Numbered from the stretch's first letter, positions 8,837-18,005 are shown. The stretch is 64,000 bases of DNA from Mycolicibacterium sp. CH28 (GCF_004745805.1 NZ_SRLQ01000003.1:186001-250000), one strand, 5' to 3'. A program made the numbers and translations. The notes: generated by a model not told the origin, from the letters alone.

Positions 8837-9512
8837 CGGTGGCCATCGTGGTTTCGTCCGGGCCCGGCGCTCCCCCGTTGGTCTGCTGGTAGCGCTCCGG
8901 CGGGATGTTGGCGAAGTTGTCGGCGCCGGCGTGGATCATGATCGCCGTACCGGCGCCGCCCAGCAGATCCTGCTTGCTGAACGTGTCGGTGGTGGTCACC
9001 AGCAGCGCCGTACCGTCTTGCCGAACCTGCAGCGAGCTCAGGTCGCCGCTGGCCGGATGACCGGAGTGGCCGGCCACCTGGAGGTGGCCACCCGCGGACA
9101 GGAAGTCGCCGGGCGCGCCACCGGCCGGCGCCACGGAGTTGGGCTCACACTTGCCCACCGAGTGGATGTGCAGGCCGTGGAAACCGGGAGTCAGTTTGCC
9201 GGTCCCGACGGTCTGCACGGTGACCTTGACGAAGCCGTCCTGGAACTCGAAAGTCGCGGCGGCAACCTGGGTGCCGTCCGGCCCCTTGATCTGTGCGGTC
9301 AGCGTGTCCGCCGGCTGGGCGGACGGCGCCTGGGTCGCGCCATGCGATTCCTCGCCGGACCCCGAGGGCGCCGGCGACCCGGTCCAGATCGCCGGTGTCG
9401 TGCCGGGCTGCGAGGCGGTCGGCTCGTTCGGGCTGCACGCGGTGAGCAACGCGACGGGAGCGACGAACAAGATGGCGGCGGCAGTTCTCATGTGGCTGAC
9501 GGGCTTGACCAT
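8790..9512 (-). CDS. sodC: Cu/Zn superoxide dismutase lipoprotein SodC
   Basis: This 240-residue exported superoxide dismutase converts superoxide to hydrogen peroxide outside the membrane. A signal peptide ends in the lipobox LLTAC, with Cys26 as lipidation site. A Ser/Pro/Gly-rich linker (residues about 27-70) precedes the catalytic domain. Copper-ligand motifs are visible: [21 protein letters not shown] and [11 protein letters not shown], with a final Cys (VACGVIG) to close the disulphide. The zinc-loop segment reads [10 protein letters not shown]: the position that is normally the last histidine before GD is Ala. This fits the zinc-free SodC known from M. tuberculosis. An alternative start at 9491 would shorten the N terminus by seven residues. 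Confidence 0.94.
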   Translation of the reverse strand: MVKPVSHMRTAAAILFVAPVALLTACSPNEPTASQPGTTPAIWTGSPAPSGSGEESHGATQAPSAQPADTLTAQIKGPDGTQVAAATFEFQDGFVKVTVQTVGTGKLTPGFHGLHIHSVGKCEPNSVAPAGGAPGDFLSAGGHLQVAGHSGHPASGDLSSLQVRQDGTALLVTTTDTFSKQDLLGGAGTAIMIHAGADNFANIPPERYQQTNGGAPGPDETTMATGDAGKRVACGVIGTG

Positions 9513-9522
9513 GTGCCGAAGC

Positions 9523-9984
9523 CTATCCCGTCACGAGCACGATCACGCCGGGTGGTTGTTCGGCGATTTCAGGAATTCTCGGTGCGACCGGGGCGTCGAG
9601 CACCTTGGCCACGGCCTCGGCCGCGGCCTGCTCTCCCTCGGCGGTACCGAAGTACACCGTCGTCGCTGCAAGGCCCGCCAACTCGAGGTTGCCGGTCTCG
9701 GTGACGTTCCAGCCGGCCTCCCGGAGGCGGTCACCGGTACGCCCGGCGGCACCCTCGTCACCGCCGACGTTGAAGACCCGCACATCGGCCTTGGGCACCG
9801 GGGTCGCCGAGGTCTTGGAGGTCGTGGTGGTAACGGTCTGCGCGGTGGAGGAATCGTCGCTGCTGTCGTTGCCCGAGCCCATGGCCTGGAACCCGACCAA
9901 CAGGAAGATGACACCGAGGAACAGCAGCACCATCACCATGGCCCGCAGGGGCAGCCCGGAGGAGTCTGGGACGCGGTCGTTCAT
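9523..9984 (-). CDS. Membrane-anchored LytR C-terminal-domain protein
   Basis: This 153-residue protein has a short cytoplasmic N terminus, one transmembrane helix ([18 protein letters not shown], residues about 15-33), a Ser/Thr-rich linker and an extracytoplasmic LytR_C-type domain ([20 protein letters not shown]...[19 protein letters not shown]). It corresponds by position and architecture to Rv0431, the so-called tuberculin-related peptide, whose family has been linked to vesicle formation in mycobacteria; that link is from general knowledge. The ATG at 9984 is preferred over an upstream in-frame codon because the protein then matches the family's usual start. sodC follows 10 bp downstream. 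Confidence 0.85.
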   Translation of the reverse strand: MNDRVPDSSGLPLRAMVMVLLFLGVIFLLVGFQAMGSGNDSSDDSSTAQTVTTTTSKTSATPVPKADVRVFNVGGDEGAAGRTGDRLREAGWNVTETGNLELAGLAATTVYFGTAEGEQAAAEAVAKVLDAPVAPRIPEIAEQPPGVIVLVTG

Positions 9985-10056
9985 CGGGCCCACTGTAACC
10001 GCGGCTGATTGCTCTTCGCGCAAGCGCTCATCAGAGAGACCGCCAACGGAGAGAAA

Positions 10057-10365
10057 TCAGGTGACCTCGAAGCCGAGCCGCCGAGCCGCGCGCGCCTTCT
10101 GCCGGCTGGCCCGCAGCCGTCGCAGCCGCTTGACCAGCATCGGGTCGGCGGCAAGCGCCTCGGGGCGATCTACCAGTGCGTTGAGCACCTGGTAGTAGCG
10201 AGTTGCCGACATCGAGAAGAGCTCCTTGATGGCCTCTTCCTTGGCGCCGGCGTACTTCCACCACTGCCGCTCGAAAGCGAGGATGTCGTACTCGCGGCGG
10301 GTCAATCCATCGGGGAGGTCAGCGTCGTCATTGGACCGCTCGGCCCGTGCCATGGCGCCGTCCAT
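10057..10365 (-). CDS. DUF3263 family protein (Rv0430-like)
   Basis: This 102-residue soluble protein belongs to the conserved actinobacterial DUF3263 family. The core LTRREYDILAFERQWWKYAGAKEEAI is followed by a helical region (RYYQVLNALVDRPEALAADP) resembling a winged-helix or sigma-like fold, and a basic tail. The function is unknown; a nucleic-acid-binding role is plausible from the basic C terminus (RLRRLRASRQKARAARRLG). The start at 10365 gives the family's usual length, although an in-frame codon extends to 10404. It sits divergently from def. Confidence 0.8.
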   Translation of the reverse strand: MDGAMARAERSNDDADLPDGLTRREYDILAFERQWWKYAGAKEEAIKELFSMSATRYYQVLNALVDRPEALAADPMLVKRLRRLRASRQKARAARRLGFEVT

Positions 10366-10491
10366 TTCGATCTGTGTGCCCCTTCGAAGATCTAAAAATG
10401 ACATCCCTGTGCTCGGCGCTCATTCAACCACGTTGGAGTCGGTTGGGACGGCAGCCGAGCCCGCGCGTCGGCTGACTTAAGCTTGCCGATC

Positions 10492-11085
10492 ATGGCAGTA
10501 AGACCAATCGTGATTCTGGGTGATCCCGTTCTCCACACTCCGACCAGCCCGGTGCCGGTCGGGGCCGACGGTTCGTTGCCCGAGGATCTGGCCGATCTGA
10601 TCAAAGACATGTACGACACGATGGACGCCGCCAACGGAGTGGGGCTGGCGGCCAACCAGATCGGCGTCGGGCTGCGCCTGTTCGTCTACGACTGCGCCGA
10701 CGAGCGCGGCAAGACGACGCGGCGCCGCGGTGTGGCGATCAACCCTGTTCTGGAGACCTCGGAAATCCCCGAGACGATGCCCGATCCGGACGACGACGAC
10801 GAGGGCTGTTTGTCGGTGCCCGGCGAGTCGTTCCCGTGCGGGCGGGCGAAGTGGGCCCGGGTGACCGCTCTGGATGCCGACGGCAACCAGGTCGTCCTGG
10901 AGGGCCACGACCTGTTCGCGCGGATGCTGCAGCACGAAACCGGCCACCTCGACGGTTTCCTCTACGTCGACAAGCTGATCGGGCGGCACGCCCGGGCAGC
11001 CAAGAAGACCGCAAAGAAAAACGGCTGGGGGGTTCCCGGGCTCTCCTGGATGCCGGGCGAGGTGCCTGACCCGTTCGGTCACTGA
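10492..11085 (+). CDS. def: Peptide deformylase
   Basis: This 197-residue enzyme removes the formyl group from the N-terminal methionine of new proteins. All three catalytic motifs are present: [10 protein letters not shown] (residues 49-58), EGCLSVP (104-110, with the metal-binding Cys) and QHETGHLDG (147-155, the HExxH metal site). The long insert DDDDEGCLS resembles other mycobacterial Def enzymes. The ATG at 10492 is chosen over a TTG three codons earlier. The stop overlaps the next start in a TGATG. Confidence 0.96.
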   Translation: MAVRPIVILGDPVLHTPTSPVPVGADGSLPEDLADLIKDMYDTMDAANGVGLAANQIGVGLRLFVYDCADERGKTTRRRGVAINPVLETSEIPETMPDPDDDDEGCLSVPGESFPCGRAKWARVTALDADGNQVVLEGHDLFARMLQHETGHLDGFLYVDKLIGRHARAAKKTAKKNGWGVPGLSWMPGEVPDPFGH

Positions 11086-11987
11086 TGGCGGGCATTCCGT
11101 CCGTCGGCGCCCGGGTCAGCATCCGCTACCTGCTGCCGGCGGGCAGCTCGCCACCGATGACTGACGTGATCGGCCATGTGCAATCCCTCGATCCGGTGGT
11201 GCTGCGCACCAAGTCCGGTGAGCTCGTCTCGATTGCCCCTGCCGACGTCATGGCCGTGCGCGAGCTCAGCGACCGGCCGGTACGCGCCTCGGAGATCCGA
11301 GCGCTGGAACACGCCGCGGCGCTGGCCTGGCCGGGAACCGAGCAACACTGGCATGACGGCTGGTTGCTGCGGGCCGGCGGGGGCTACACGAGTCGCGCGA
11401 ATTCGGCTGTCCCGCTGGACTTCTCGGCAACCATCGCGAGCCTTCCCGAGATCATCGACTGGTACGCACAGCGCGGGCTACCGCCGTGGCTGGCACTGCC
11501 GGATCGGTTGCTGCCGGTGCGGGCTGACGGCATCAAGCACACCCGGGTGATGGTGACGGACCTGCCCGCGGTGAAAGCCGATGCGGCCGTGACGTTTCAG
11601 GACCGCCCGGATGCCGACTGGCTGGCGCGCTACGGACGCGACGTGCCGGAGCAGGTGCTGACGGCAGTGGTCGACGGGGCGGTGGTGTTCGCCTCGACGG
11701 CCGACGCGGCTGTGGGCCGAGGGGCGGTGACGGCCGCGCCGGATGGCACCCGGTGGCTGGGGATCTCTGCGGTACACGTGGCCGAAGGACACCGTCGGCG
11801 CGGCCACGCCCGGGTGCTGTGCCAGGCCCTGCTGGGCTGGGGTGCCCAGCACGGCGCGACCCGTGCCTACGTGCAGGTGCTCGAGGAGAACACCGGCGCG
11901 ATCGCGCTGTACAGCGGCCTGGGATTCGTGCTGCACCATCACCACCGCTACGTCGATGCCCTGTCTGTGCTCGGTCGTAGGGTGTAA
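11085..11987 (+). CDS. GNAT-family N-acetyltransferase (Rv0428c-like)
   Basis: This 300-residue protein has an SH3-like N-terminal part (residues about 1-60, GARVSIRYLLPAG...GELVSIAPADVMAVREL) and a C-terminal acetyltransferase domain. The acetyl-CoA-binding motif is visible as VAEGHRRRGHARVLCQALL (residues about 229-247), followed by AYVQVLEENTGAIALYSGLGF. The substrate is unknown. It overlaps the def stop by one base and lies three bases before xthA, so the three genes form one operon. Confidence 0.88.
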   Translation: MAGIPSVGARVSIRYLLPAGSSPPMTDVIGHVQSLDPVVLRTKSGELVSIAPADVMAVRELSDRPVRASEIRALEHAAALAWPGTEQHWHDGWLLRAGGGYTSRANSAVPLDFSATIASLPEIIDWYAQRGLPPWLALPDRLLPVRADGIKHTRVMVTDLPAVKADAAVTFQDRPDADWLARYGRDVPEQVLTAVVDGAVVFASTADAAVGRGAVTAAPDGTRWLGISAVHVAEGHRRRGHARVLCQALLGWGAQHGATRAYVQVLEENTGAIALYSGLGFVLHHHHRYVDALSVLGRRV

Positions 11988-11990
11988 CGC

Positions 11991-12821
11991 ATGCCTGCCG
12001 ACGTCCTGCGCATCGCTACCTGGAACGTGAATTCGATCCGCACCCGCGTGGGCCGGGTGCTCGACTGGCTGCAGCGCGGCGATGTCGACGTGCTGGCCAT
12101 GCAGGAGACCAAGTGCTCCGACGACCAGTTCCCCACGATGCCGTTCCTCGAAGCCGGCTACGAGGTCGTGCACTGCGGGTTCAACCAATGGAACGGGGTG
12201 GCGATCGCGTCCCGCGTCGGGCTCGATGACGTCCAGGTCGGTTTCGAGGGCCAGCCATCCTGGAGCAAGGACGGCGTGGACGCCACAGCCGAGGCTCGTG
12301 CGCTGGCTGCCACCTGCGCGGGCGTTCGGGTGTGGAGCCTGTATGTACCCAACGGTCGCACGCTGGCCGACCCGCATTACCAATACAAGCTGGAATGGCT
12401 TGCTGCCCTTCATAATACCGCCGAGTCTTGGCTGCAGGCCCATCCCGACGCGCCCATCGCCCTGGTCGGCGACTGGAACATCGCACCCACCGACGAGGAT
12501 GTCTGGGACATGGCGGCATTCGACGGCGCCACGCACGTGTCGGAGCCGGAACGCAGGGCGTTCGAGGCGATGGTCGAGGCTCGCTTCACCGATGTGGTGC
12601 GCCCGTTCACGCCGGGCCCCGGGGTGTACACCTACTGGGACTACACCCAGCTGGCATTCCAGAAGCGTCGCGGCATGCGGATCGACTTCATCCTCGGCTC
12701 ACCGGGGTTGGCCGAGCGGGTCACGCACGCCGAGATCGTCAAGGACGAGCGCCGCCCCGGCAAGAAGGGCGACCCGGCGCCCAGCGATCACGCGCCGGTG
12801 GTCGTGGATCTGCGGCGCTGA
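11991..12821 (+). CDS. xthA: Exodeoxyribonuclease III (AP endonuclease)
   Basis: This 276-residue member of the exonuclease-endonuclease-phosphatase superfamily cleaves abasic sites and trims 3' ends in base excision repair. Motifs in order: ATWNVNSIRTR (N terminus), MQETK (metal-binding Glu), GDWNIAP (catalytic Asp/Asn), RIDFILGSPGL and the closing SDHAPVVVDL with the catalytic His. It follows the GNAT gene by three bases. The next gene converges three bases after its stop, leaving almost no room for a terminator. Confidence 0.95.
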   Translation: MPADVLRIATWNVNSIRTRVGRVLDWLQRGDVDVLAMQETKCSDDQFPTMPFLEAGYEVVHCGFNQWNGVAIASRVGLDDVQVGFEGQPSWSKDGVDATAEARALAATCAGVRVWSLYVPNGRTLADPHYQYKLEWLAALHNTAESWLQAHPDAPIALVGDWNIAPTDEDVWDMAAFDGATHVSEPERRAFEAMVEARFTDVVRPFTPGPGVYTYWDYTQLAFQKRRGMRIDFILGSPGLAERVTHAEIVKDERRPGKKGDPAPSDHAPVVVDLRR

Positions 12822-12824
12822 ATC

Positions 12825-13841
12825 TCAGGTGGTCGGCTCGCTGACCATCACCAGCATCTTGCCGATATTGGCCCCGGTGAACAGCCCGTTGAGGGCGTCG
12901 ACACACGAATCGAGGCCATCGAAGACGGTCTGGCGGTGCACCAGCTTGCCCTCGGCCTCCCAGCGGCGCAGGTCGGCGAACGCCTCATCGAAGCGCCCCC
13001 ACATGTCCAGGGCGTTGAACCCCTGCATCGAGGCGGACTTGGCCAACAGGTTGACGTAGTTTGCCGGTCCGGGATGGTCACCACTGAGGTAGCTCGAGAT
13101 GACGCCGCAGAGCACCACCCGCGCCTTGGGAGCCAGCCGCCCGAGGACCGCGTTGAGAATCGGACCGCCGACATTGTCGAAGTAGACGTCGACGCCCTTG
13201 GGGCAGTGCTTCTTGAGCGCCGCAGGCACGTCGTCGTTCTTGTAGTCGATGCAGGCGTCGAATCCGAAGTCCTCGACCACCGCCCGGCATTTTTGCGGTC
13301 CGCCGGCGATTCCCACCACCCGTGCGCCGGCGATCTTGGCGATCTGGCCGGCAACCGAGCCGGTGGCCCCCGCGGCCGCCGACACCACTACCGTCTGCCC
13401 GGCCTCGGGCCGACCAATGTCGGTCATCCCGAAATAGGCGGTCGCGCCAGTGGGGCCGTACACGCTCATGATCGCCAGCTGATCGGTCTCACCGGGGATC
13501 GGGGTGCTGAACACGTCGTCACGGATGACGGCATAGTCCTGGAAGCCGGTCAGGGTGGTGACGATATCGCCGATTTGGAATGCGTCGCAGCGGGATTCGA
13601 CGACCTCGCCGATTCCGGCCGCCCGGATGACCTCGCCGATCTGCACCGGCGGCAAGTAGCTCGGCTGGTCGTCGAGCCAGGTCCGGGCGGCGGCGTCCAG
13701 CCCGACGTAGGTGGTGCGTAACAGCGCCTCCCCCTCGGCGAGCTCGGGTGCCGGGCTGGTAACCAATTCGGTATCGCTGGGTTGCACCAACCCCGCTGGG
13801 CGTCGGCGCAGCAGGATCTGGCGGTTCGTCAACGCAGGCAC
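12825..13841 (-). CDS. NADP-dependent medium-chain oxidoreductase (CurA/PTGR-like)
   Basis: This 338-residue zinc-free member of the medium-chain dehydrogenase/reductase superfamily resembles CurA and prostaglandin/leukotriene reductases, which reduce activated double bonds of enones with NADPH. The N terminus TNRQILLRRRPAGLVQPSD is typical of the subfamily. The nucleotide-binding motif AAAGATGSVAGQIAK and the segment GVDVYFDNVGGPILNAVL confirm the Rossmann domain. The GTG at 13841 gives the usual family length; another in-frame GTG lies at 13871. The physiological substrate cannot be inferred. Confidence 0.87.
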   Translation of the reverse strand: MPALTNRQILLRRRPAGLVQPSDTELVTSPAPELAEGEALLRTTYVGLDAAARTWLDDQPSYLPPVQIGEVIRAAGIGEVVESRCDAFQIGDIVTTLTGFQDYAVIRDDVFSTPIPGETDQLAIMSVYGPTGATAYFGMTDIGRPEAGQTVVVSAAAGATGSVAGQIAKIAGARVVGIAGGPQKCRAVVEDFGFDACIDYKNDDVPAALKKHCPKGVDVYFDNVGGPILNAVLGRLAPKARVVLCGVISSYLSGDHPGPANYVNLLAKSASMQGFNALDMWGRFDEAFADLRRWEAEGKLVHRQTVFDGLDSCVDALNGLFTGANIGKMLVMVSEPTT

Positions 13842-14147
13842 GGTTAGTGAAGCTACCGAAGGCCGCACCACTTTCGAGGGCGTTTCCCAGACTCACCACC
13901 CATGCATCGGCGACTTCGGTAGTAGCAAACCTCCGGGAGCGCCCCCGGGTGAACCGATTCCTCTGTCACAGCCGTCCGGTCCTGTCATTCGTGCGCGGTT
14001 CGGAAGTGTCGAGCAACACCATGACTCCGAAGCAGCAAACCTTCCGAATTTGCATGCCAGATGGTTTGATGCTGAGGCCAGGGCCGTCGCAGCCTGTCAC
14101 TCCGGGGAGGTATCAGTGCGCACCGCAGACACCACAATGTGGCACAG

Positions 14148-14363
14148 ATGCCTGGTGTGACTCCCCCCGCTCAAGATCCGTTGCCGGGCTACAACGTCAA
14201 GCTGGCCGCGTCCCAGCAGCCCGAGTCCTGGATCAGCCGACACAGCACGACCCTGGCCGTGATCGCGGTCGGGACGACCGCGCTGGCCCTGGCCGCCGTC
14301 GGACTCATCGTGGTGACCAGACGCCGGCGTCCGTCGAACTACAAGGAGGATTCCCATGTTTGA
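14148..14363 (+). CDS. Small single-pass membrane protein
   Basis: This 71-residue protein has a proline-rich N terminus, one transmembrane helix (TTLAVIAVGTTALALAAVGLIVV) and a short basic tail (TRRRRPSNY). A GTG three codons upstream (14139) is an alternative start. Its last eight bases overlap the next gene, and the strong AAGGAGGA for that gene lies inside it, so the pair is coupled. I do not recognise a family. Confidence 0.7.
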   Translation: MPGVTPPAQDPLPGYNVKLAASQQPESWISRHSTTLAVIAVGTTALALAAVGLIVVTRRRRPSNYKEDSHV

Positions 14364-15213
14364 GTCGCCCAAGCGTGGTTGGCAGATGACCAAGGCCAGT
14401 TGGGGTGTACTCAGGGAGCACCCGAAACTCGCCGTGTTTCCGGTGTTCTCCGGCATCGCGCTCATCGGTGTGACAGCCGTACTGATCATCCCCACCGGCC
14501 TGGGCGCCCTCGCCGGCCTCGGTATGGAGCTGTCGGACAAGACGATGCAGACCCTGGGCTACACCGCCCTGTTCGTCTGGTACTTCCTGTGCACCTTCGT
14601 CATCGTCTTCTGCAATGCCGCCCTCGTCGGGTGCACGATGCAGAGCTTCGCCGGGCAGTCGCCGACGATCGGTTCAGGGTTCGCTTCAGCGGGCAAGCGG
14701 CTGCCACAGATCCTCGGCTGGTCACTGGTCGCTGCCACCATCGGTGTGATCCTGCGGTTACTCGACACATTCCTCACCGACAAGCTCGGCTTCATCGGGG
14801 AGCTGGTCGGCAGCATCGCGGCAGGATTATGGGGAGTCGCGACCTACTTCGCGGTTCCGGTCGTCGTCGCCGAAGGCGTGGGACCGGTGCGGGCGGTCAA
14901 ACGTTCTTCGTCGATCTTGCGCCGGACATGGGGTGAATCTCTGGGCGGTGCAGCCGGACTCGGCGTCATCACGTTCCTGTTCCTGCTGCCGCTTCTCGTC
15001 CTGTTCCCCCTGGCCGCCGTGTCCGGTCCGGCCGGACAGCCCCTGCAGGTGATCCTCGTCGTGGTCGCGGCCCTCTACGTCCTGGCGATAGTCGTCGTGT
15101 TCACGGCGCTCGGCACGATTTTCCGCACCGCGGTGTACACCTACGCCACCACAGGCAGCGCGCCCGGCCACATCGAACCCGCGCTGCTGCAGACGACGTT
15201 TCGAGCCAAATAG
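14356..15213 (+). CDS. DUF6159-type multi-pass membrane protein
   Basis: This 285-residue polytopic protein resembles the DUF6159 family of bacterial membrane proteins of unknown function. The soluble N terminus (FESPKRGWQMTKASWGVLRE) is followed by about six transmembrane segments. A conserved-looking amphipathic stretch, GPVRAVKRSSSILRRTWGES, sits before the last three helices. AAGGAGGA at 14343-14350 is an ideal ribosome binding site. It is coupled to the small membrane protein upstream, and the two may form a complex. Confidence 0.78.
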   Translation: MFESPKRGWQMTKASWGVLREHPKLAVFPVFSGIALIGVTAVLIIPTGLGALAGLGMELSDKTMQTLGYTALFVWYFLCTFVIVFCNAALVGCTMQSFAGQSPTIGSGFASAGKRLPQILGWSLVAATIGVILRLLDTFLTDKLGFIGELVGSIAAGLWGVATYFAVPVVVAEGVGPVRAVKRSSSILRRTWGESLGGAAGLGVITFLFLLPLLVLFPLAAVSGPAGQPLQVILVVVAALYVLAIVVVFTALGTIFRTAVYTYATTGSAPGHIEPALLQTTFRAK

Positions 15214-15302
15214 GTCCGCCCCGTAGCCAGGAGATGAACGCTGGGCGCTCCAAGTGGCGGCCAGCGGTGATCTCACCGACCATAGTAGGGGTGGGGTCTT
15301 TT

Positions 15303-15575
15303 GTGTCGGTCTATGTCGATTGGGCGGCCACCGTGGAGCAGGTATCTGCGGTCGCGGCCGAACTGCCAATGCCGCCCGGAGTGCTCGGCGTCGATGTCGT
15401 TGCGGCCGGTGACACGCTGGGTTGTCGAATCGCGGTCGATCTGACCGGCGACTTCGACGAACCTCGTGACGGCCCCCGGATCGCGCGGGCCTACGCGGCG
15501 CAGCTCACCGAGGCGCTGGACGTGCCGGCGTTCGCACTGCACGACCTGATCATGGTCGGCCGTTCGGATTGGTGA
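15303..15575 (+). CDS. Hypothetical protein, about 90 residues
   Basis: This is a short acidic open reading frame that ends DVPAFALHDLIMVGRSDW. The GTG at 15303 gives a compact protein beginning VSVYVDWAATVEQVSAVAAELP; an in-frame ATG at 15234 would add 23 residues. The alternation of hydrophobic residues suggests an alpha/beta fold. No family was recognised, and it stands alone between the DUF6159 gene and another hypothetical. Confidence 0.55.
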   Translation: MSVYVDWAATVEQVSAVAAELPMPPGVLGVDVVAAGDTLGCRIAVDLTGDFDEPRDGPRIARAYAAQLTEALDVPAFALHDLIMVGRSDW

Positions 15576-15669
15576 ACCCGGGTCGTCCTCGACTCGTCAC
15601 GGTCTGTTAGCGCACGTGTGCTGGGCTGATATCGCCAGATGCCGACCGTATTGCGAAGTGGGTGAGCTG

Positions 15670-16035
15670 ATGAGTTCGACCGTCGACGTCCTGATCCCCA
15701 AAAGCACTGCACACCAGACGTTGACGTGTATCGACGCGTTGATCGAGGTCTACCGCCGACAGCCACCGGCGACAGCCGCCCGGGCGATCGGCGATCTCAT
15801 CGAGTTCCGCGAGGTGGTGTCGCAGAGCATGCGGGCATCGCGCGATCGCACCGCCCGGGTGGCGGTCGCGACACTGGCGGGAATCTCCGCTCACCTCACC
15901 GCATGCGCTCAGGCCGAGGTGGGTACCGACGAAATGCAGGCGGCCATGTGGCGCACCGCCGGCCGGCTGCACCGTTGGGTTACCGAGGGCACCGCGCCGC
16001 CGCTCGCTACTGCACGCGCGCCGCGGCAGGGGTGA
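15670..16035 (+). CDS. Hypothetical helical protein
   Basis: This 121-residue, probably all-helical protein starts at an ATG preceded by GTGAGCTG. The composition (RQPPATAARAIGDLIEFREVVSQSMRA) suggests a soluble helical bundle. Its last 29 bases overlap the 3' end of the convergent MFS transporter gene. No family was recognised. Confidence 0.6.
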   Translation: MSSTVDVLIPKSTAHQTLTCIDALIEVYRRQPPATAARAIGDLIEFREVVSQSMRASRDRTARVAVATLAGISAHLTACAQAEVGTDEMQAAMWRTAGRLHRWVTEGTAPPLATARAPRQG

Positions 16036-17752
16036 CGGGCTCGCCCGCGTAGCGACCCGGGTTGAACAGCGAGGCGATCCCGCCGATCACCATCATCACC
16101 GCGGCCGCGCCGAACACCACCACCAGGCCGGCATGGAACGGCTCGGTGATCAGATTCGGGAAGAACGTCTTGCCGGTCAGCACATCGACGTTCACCCCGG
16201 GTTGGTGCAGGGCGTTGTACGGGGCAAGCAATTCGGCGATGGGGTTGTAGCCCAGGAACGCCGCGAACAGGCTGCCGACCGGCGGCAGATTGGCCACGTC
16301 GTGGGCAACCGACGCCGAGACTCCCTGTTCCTGCAGGCCTCGGCTCATAGCCTCGGGCAGGGTGCCGGCCAAGCCGACGATCATCAGCGAGAAGAAGATT
16401 CCGATCGACAGCGAGGAACCGGCGTTGAAGAACGTCGCACGCACCCCCGAAGCGGCACCGCGTTGGGAGGCCGGGACGCTGGACATGATCGCGGCGGTGT
16501 TGGGCGCGGTGAAGATGCCACCGCCGAGACCGTTGAGGAACACCAACACCGCGAAAACCCAGTAGTTGAAGTTGACCGGGATCATCACCAGCGCCACGAA
16601 CGTCAGCGCCATGAGGGCCATCCCGCCGACCGTGAACGGCCGGGCACCGAGTCGGTCGGCGAACGACCCTGCTATCGGCGCTGCGGCCAGGAAGCCGAAC
16701 GTCATCGGCAACATGTAGATGCCGGCCCACAGCGGGGTCGATTCGAAGCTGTAGCCGTGCAGCGGCAGCCAGATGCCCTGCAACCAGATGATCAGCATGA
16801 ACTGCAGCCCGCCGCGGCCGACCGAGGACATCAGCCCGGCGAGGTTGCCCATGCCGAACGACGTCGACCGGAACAGCCTGATGTCGACCATCGGCTGGGC
16901 CACCCGCAATTCGATCAGGCAGAACGCGACCAACAACAGCAGTCCGCCGATGATCGCACCGAGCACCAGCGGGTTGGTCCAGCCGGTCGTGGAGTCTCGG
17001 TAGGGCTGGATGCCGTAGGTGATCCCGATCAGCAGGACCGTCAGGCCAACGCCGAAAGTGACGGTGCCGGCCCAGTCCATCCGGCCCGGGTTGCGGACAC
17101 CGAGTTCCCGCAGCGACCGCACGCTCCAGACGGTGCCGAGAATGCCGATCGGTACGCCGACCCAGAAGATCGCCTGCCAGTGGATCTCGGAGAGCACGCC
17201 ACCGATCAGCAGACCCAGGAATGAACCCGCCACGGCCGCAACCATATTGACGCCCAGCGCCATACCTCGCTGGGTGGCCGGGAACGCGTCGGTGAGGATG
17301 GCCGACGACGACGTCATCAGCATCGCACCGCCGACACCCTGGATCACCCGCCAGGCGATGAGCCAGATGGCCCCGGCGTCAAGATGGAACGGGTCGAAGG
17401 ACAACGCGATCGCCGACAGGGTGAACACGATGAACCCGACGTTGTAGATCCGCACCCGGCCGTACATGTCGCCCAGCCGGCCGAACGGCACCACCAGTAC
17501 CGCGCTGACCACCAGATACCCCATCAGCATCCACAGCAGATAGCTGACGTTGCCGGGCGCCAGCGGGTTCAGGCCGATTCCGCGGAAGATCGCCGGCAGC
17601 GAGATCAGCACGATCGAGGCGTTGATCGTGGCGAGCAGGGTGCCCAATGTGGTGTTGGACAGCACCACCCACTTGTAGTGCGGATGGTTGTGGTCCATCC
17701 GGCGCCGGCGGCTGTCGGTTTCGGCGAGAGCAGGGTCAACTTCGGTCGTCAC
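16007..17752 (-). CDS. MFS drug exporter of the DHA2 (14-TM) family
   Basis: This protein of about 581 residues has 14 predicted transmembrane segments and DHA2 (EmrB/QacA-like) signatures: the N-terminal LLATINASIVLISLPAI, motif A GRLGDMYGRVRIYN, and the motif-C region MVAAVAGSFLGLLIGGVLS. It should be a proton-driven exporter of organic compounds. The GTG at 17752 is preferred. An in-frame ATG at 17821 overlaps the -10 element of a plausible promoter reading leftward (TTGGCC, 18 bp, TAACAT, within 17822-17851), so it would lie upstream of the transcript start. The Tn3-family transposon is inserted just behind this promoter. Confidence 0.87.
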   Translation of the reverse strand: MTTEVDPALAETDSRRRRMDHNHPHYKWVVLSNTTLGTLLATINASIVLISLPAIFRGIGLNPLAPGNVSYLLWMLMGYLVVSAVLVVPFGRLGDMYGRVRIYNVGFIVFTLSAIALSFDPFHLDAGAIWLIAWRVIQGVGGAMLMTSSSAILTDAFPATQRGMALGVNMVAAVAGSFLGLLIGGVLSEIHWQAIFWVGVPIGILGTVWSVRSLRELGVRNPGRMDWAGTVTFGVGLTVLLIGITYGIQPYRDSTTGWTNPLVLGAIIGGLLLLVAFCLIELRVAQPMVDIRLFRSTSFGMGNLAGLMSSVGRGGLQFMLIIWLQGIWLPLHGYSFESTPLWAGIYMLPMTFGFLAAAPIAGSFADRLGARPFTVGGMALMALTFVALVMIPVNFNYWVFAVLVFLNGLGGGIFTAPNTAAIMSSVPASQRGAASGVRATFFNAGSSLSIGIFFSLMIVGLAGTLPEAMSRGLQEQGVSASVAHDVANLPPVGSLFAAFLGYNPIAELLAPYNALHQPGVNVDVLTGKTFFPNLITEPFHAGLVVVFGAAAVMMVIGGIASLFNPGRYAGEPVTPAAARVQ

Positions 17753-17821
17753 GGGCGAATCTCGTTTCGTATGCAATCGTCTAGCAGCACCCAAGCGGCA
17801 CCTGTCGGCGCAATAACGCAT

Positions 17822-17851
17822 ATGTTAGCTATACAAATGATGTTGGGCCAA
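17822..17851 (-). promoter_or_regulatory. Candidate promoter of the MFS exporter gene
   Basis: Read on the minus strand, TTGGCC (17851-17846) and TAACAT (17827-17822) are separated by 18 bp and resemble a sigma-A type -35/-10 pair. The AT-rich spacer contains TTTGTATAGC. The left end of the Tn3-family transposon lies 10 bp further upstream, so the promoter seems to have been spared. Confidence 0.45.
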
Positions 17852-17860
17852 TCGTTATTC

Positions 17861-17898
17861 GGGGGTCGAGGAGCAAACCCGCCCAATCCGGCGCTAAG
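17861..17898 (+). repeat. Left terminal inverted repeat of the Tn3-family element
   Basis: This 38-bp terminal repeat begins GGGGGTCGAGGAGCAAA and ends GGCGCTAAG. It pairs with 23396-23434, differing by one missing A in the run after GAGC. The target duplication TATTC lies immediately outside at 17856-17860. Confidence 0.95.
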
Positions 17899-17905
17899 GA
17901 TTTAC

Positions 17906-17930
17906 CGCACATAGTGTCATACTATGTGCG
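17906..17930. promoter_or_regulatory. Perfect 25-bp palindrome: candidate recombination core site
   Basis: Two perfect 10-bp inverted arms, CGCACATAGT and ACTATGTGCG, surround a 5-bp spacer GTCAT. The site lies 7 bp inside the left transposon end and 75 bp before the tyrosine recombinase gene. Paired arms around a short central spacer are the layout of tyrosine recombinase core sites (Xer, TnpI). It is therefore the best candidate for the cointegrate-resolution site of this transposon. It could alternatively be an operator for the recombinase gene. Confidence 0.6.
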
Positions 17931-18005
17931 ATCGGATAACGGGTCGATGCGCCCCAGTCGGGCGACTCGAGAACCTGTGCGCGGTAGTAGTTCGAGGTTG
18001 ATGAC

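Noticed and set aside
17752-17821. ATG at 17821 as the MFS transporter start
   Set aside because: It overlaps a plausible -10 element and adds a Cys/Arg-rich leader unlike the family; the GTG at 17752 is preferred.
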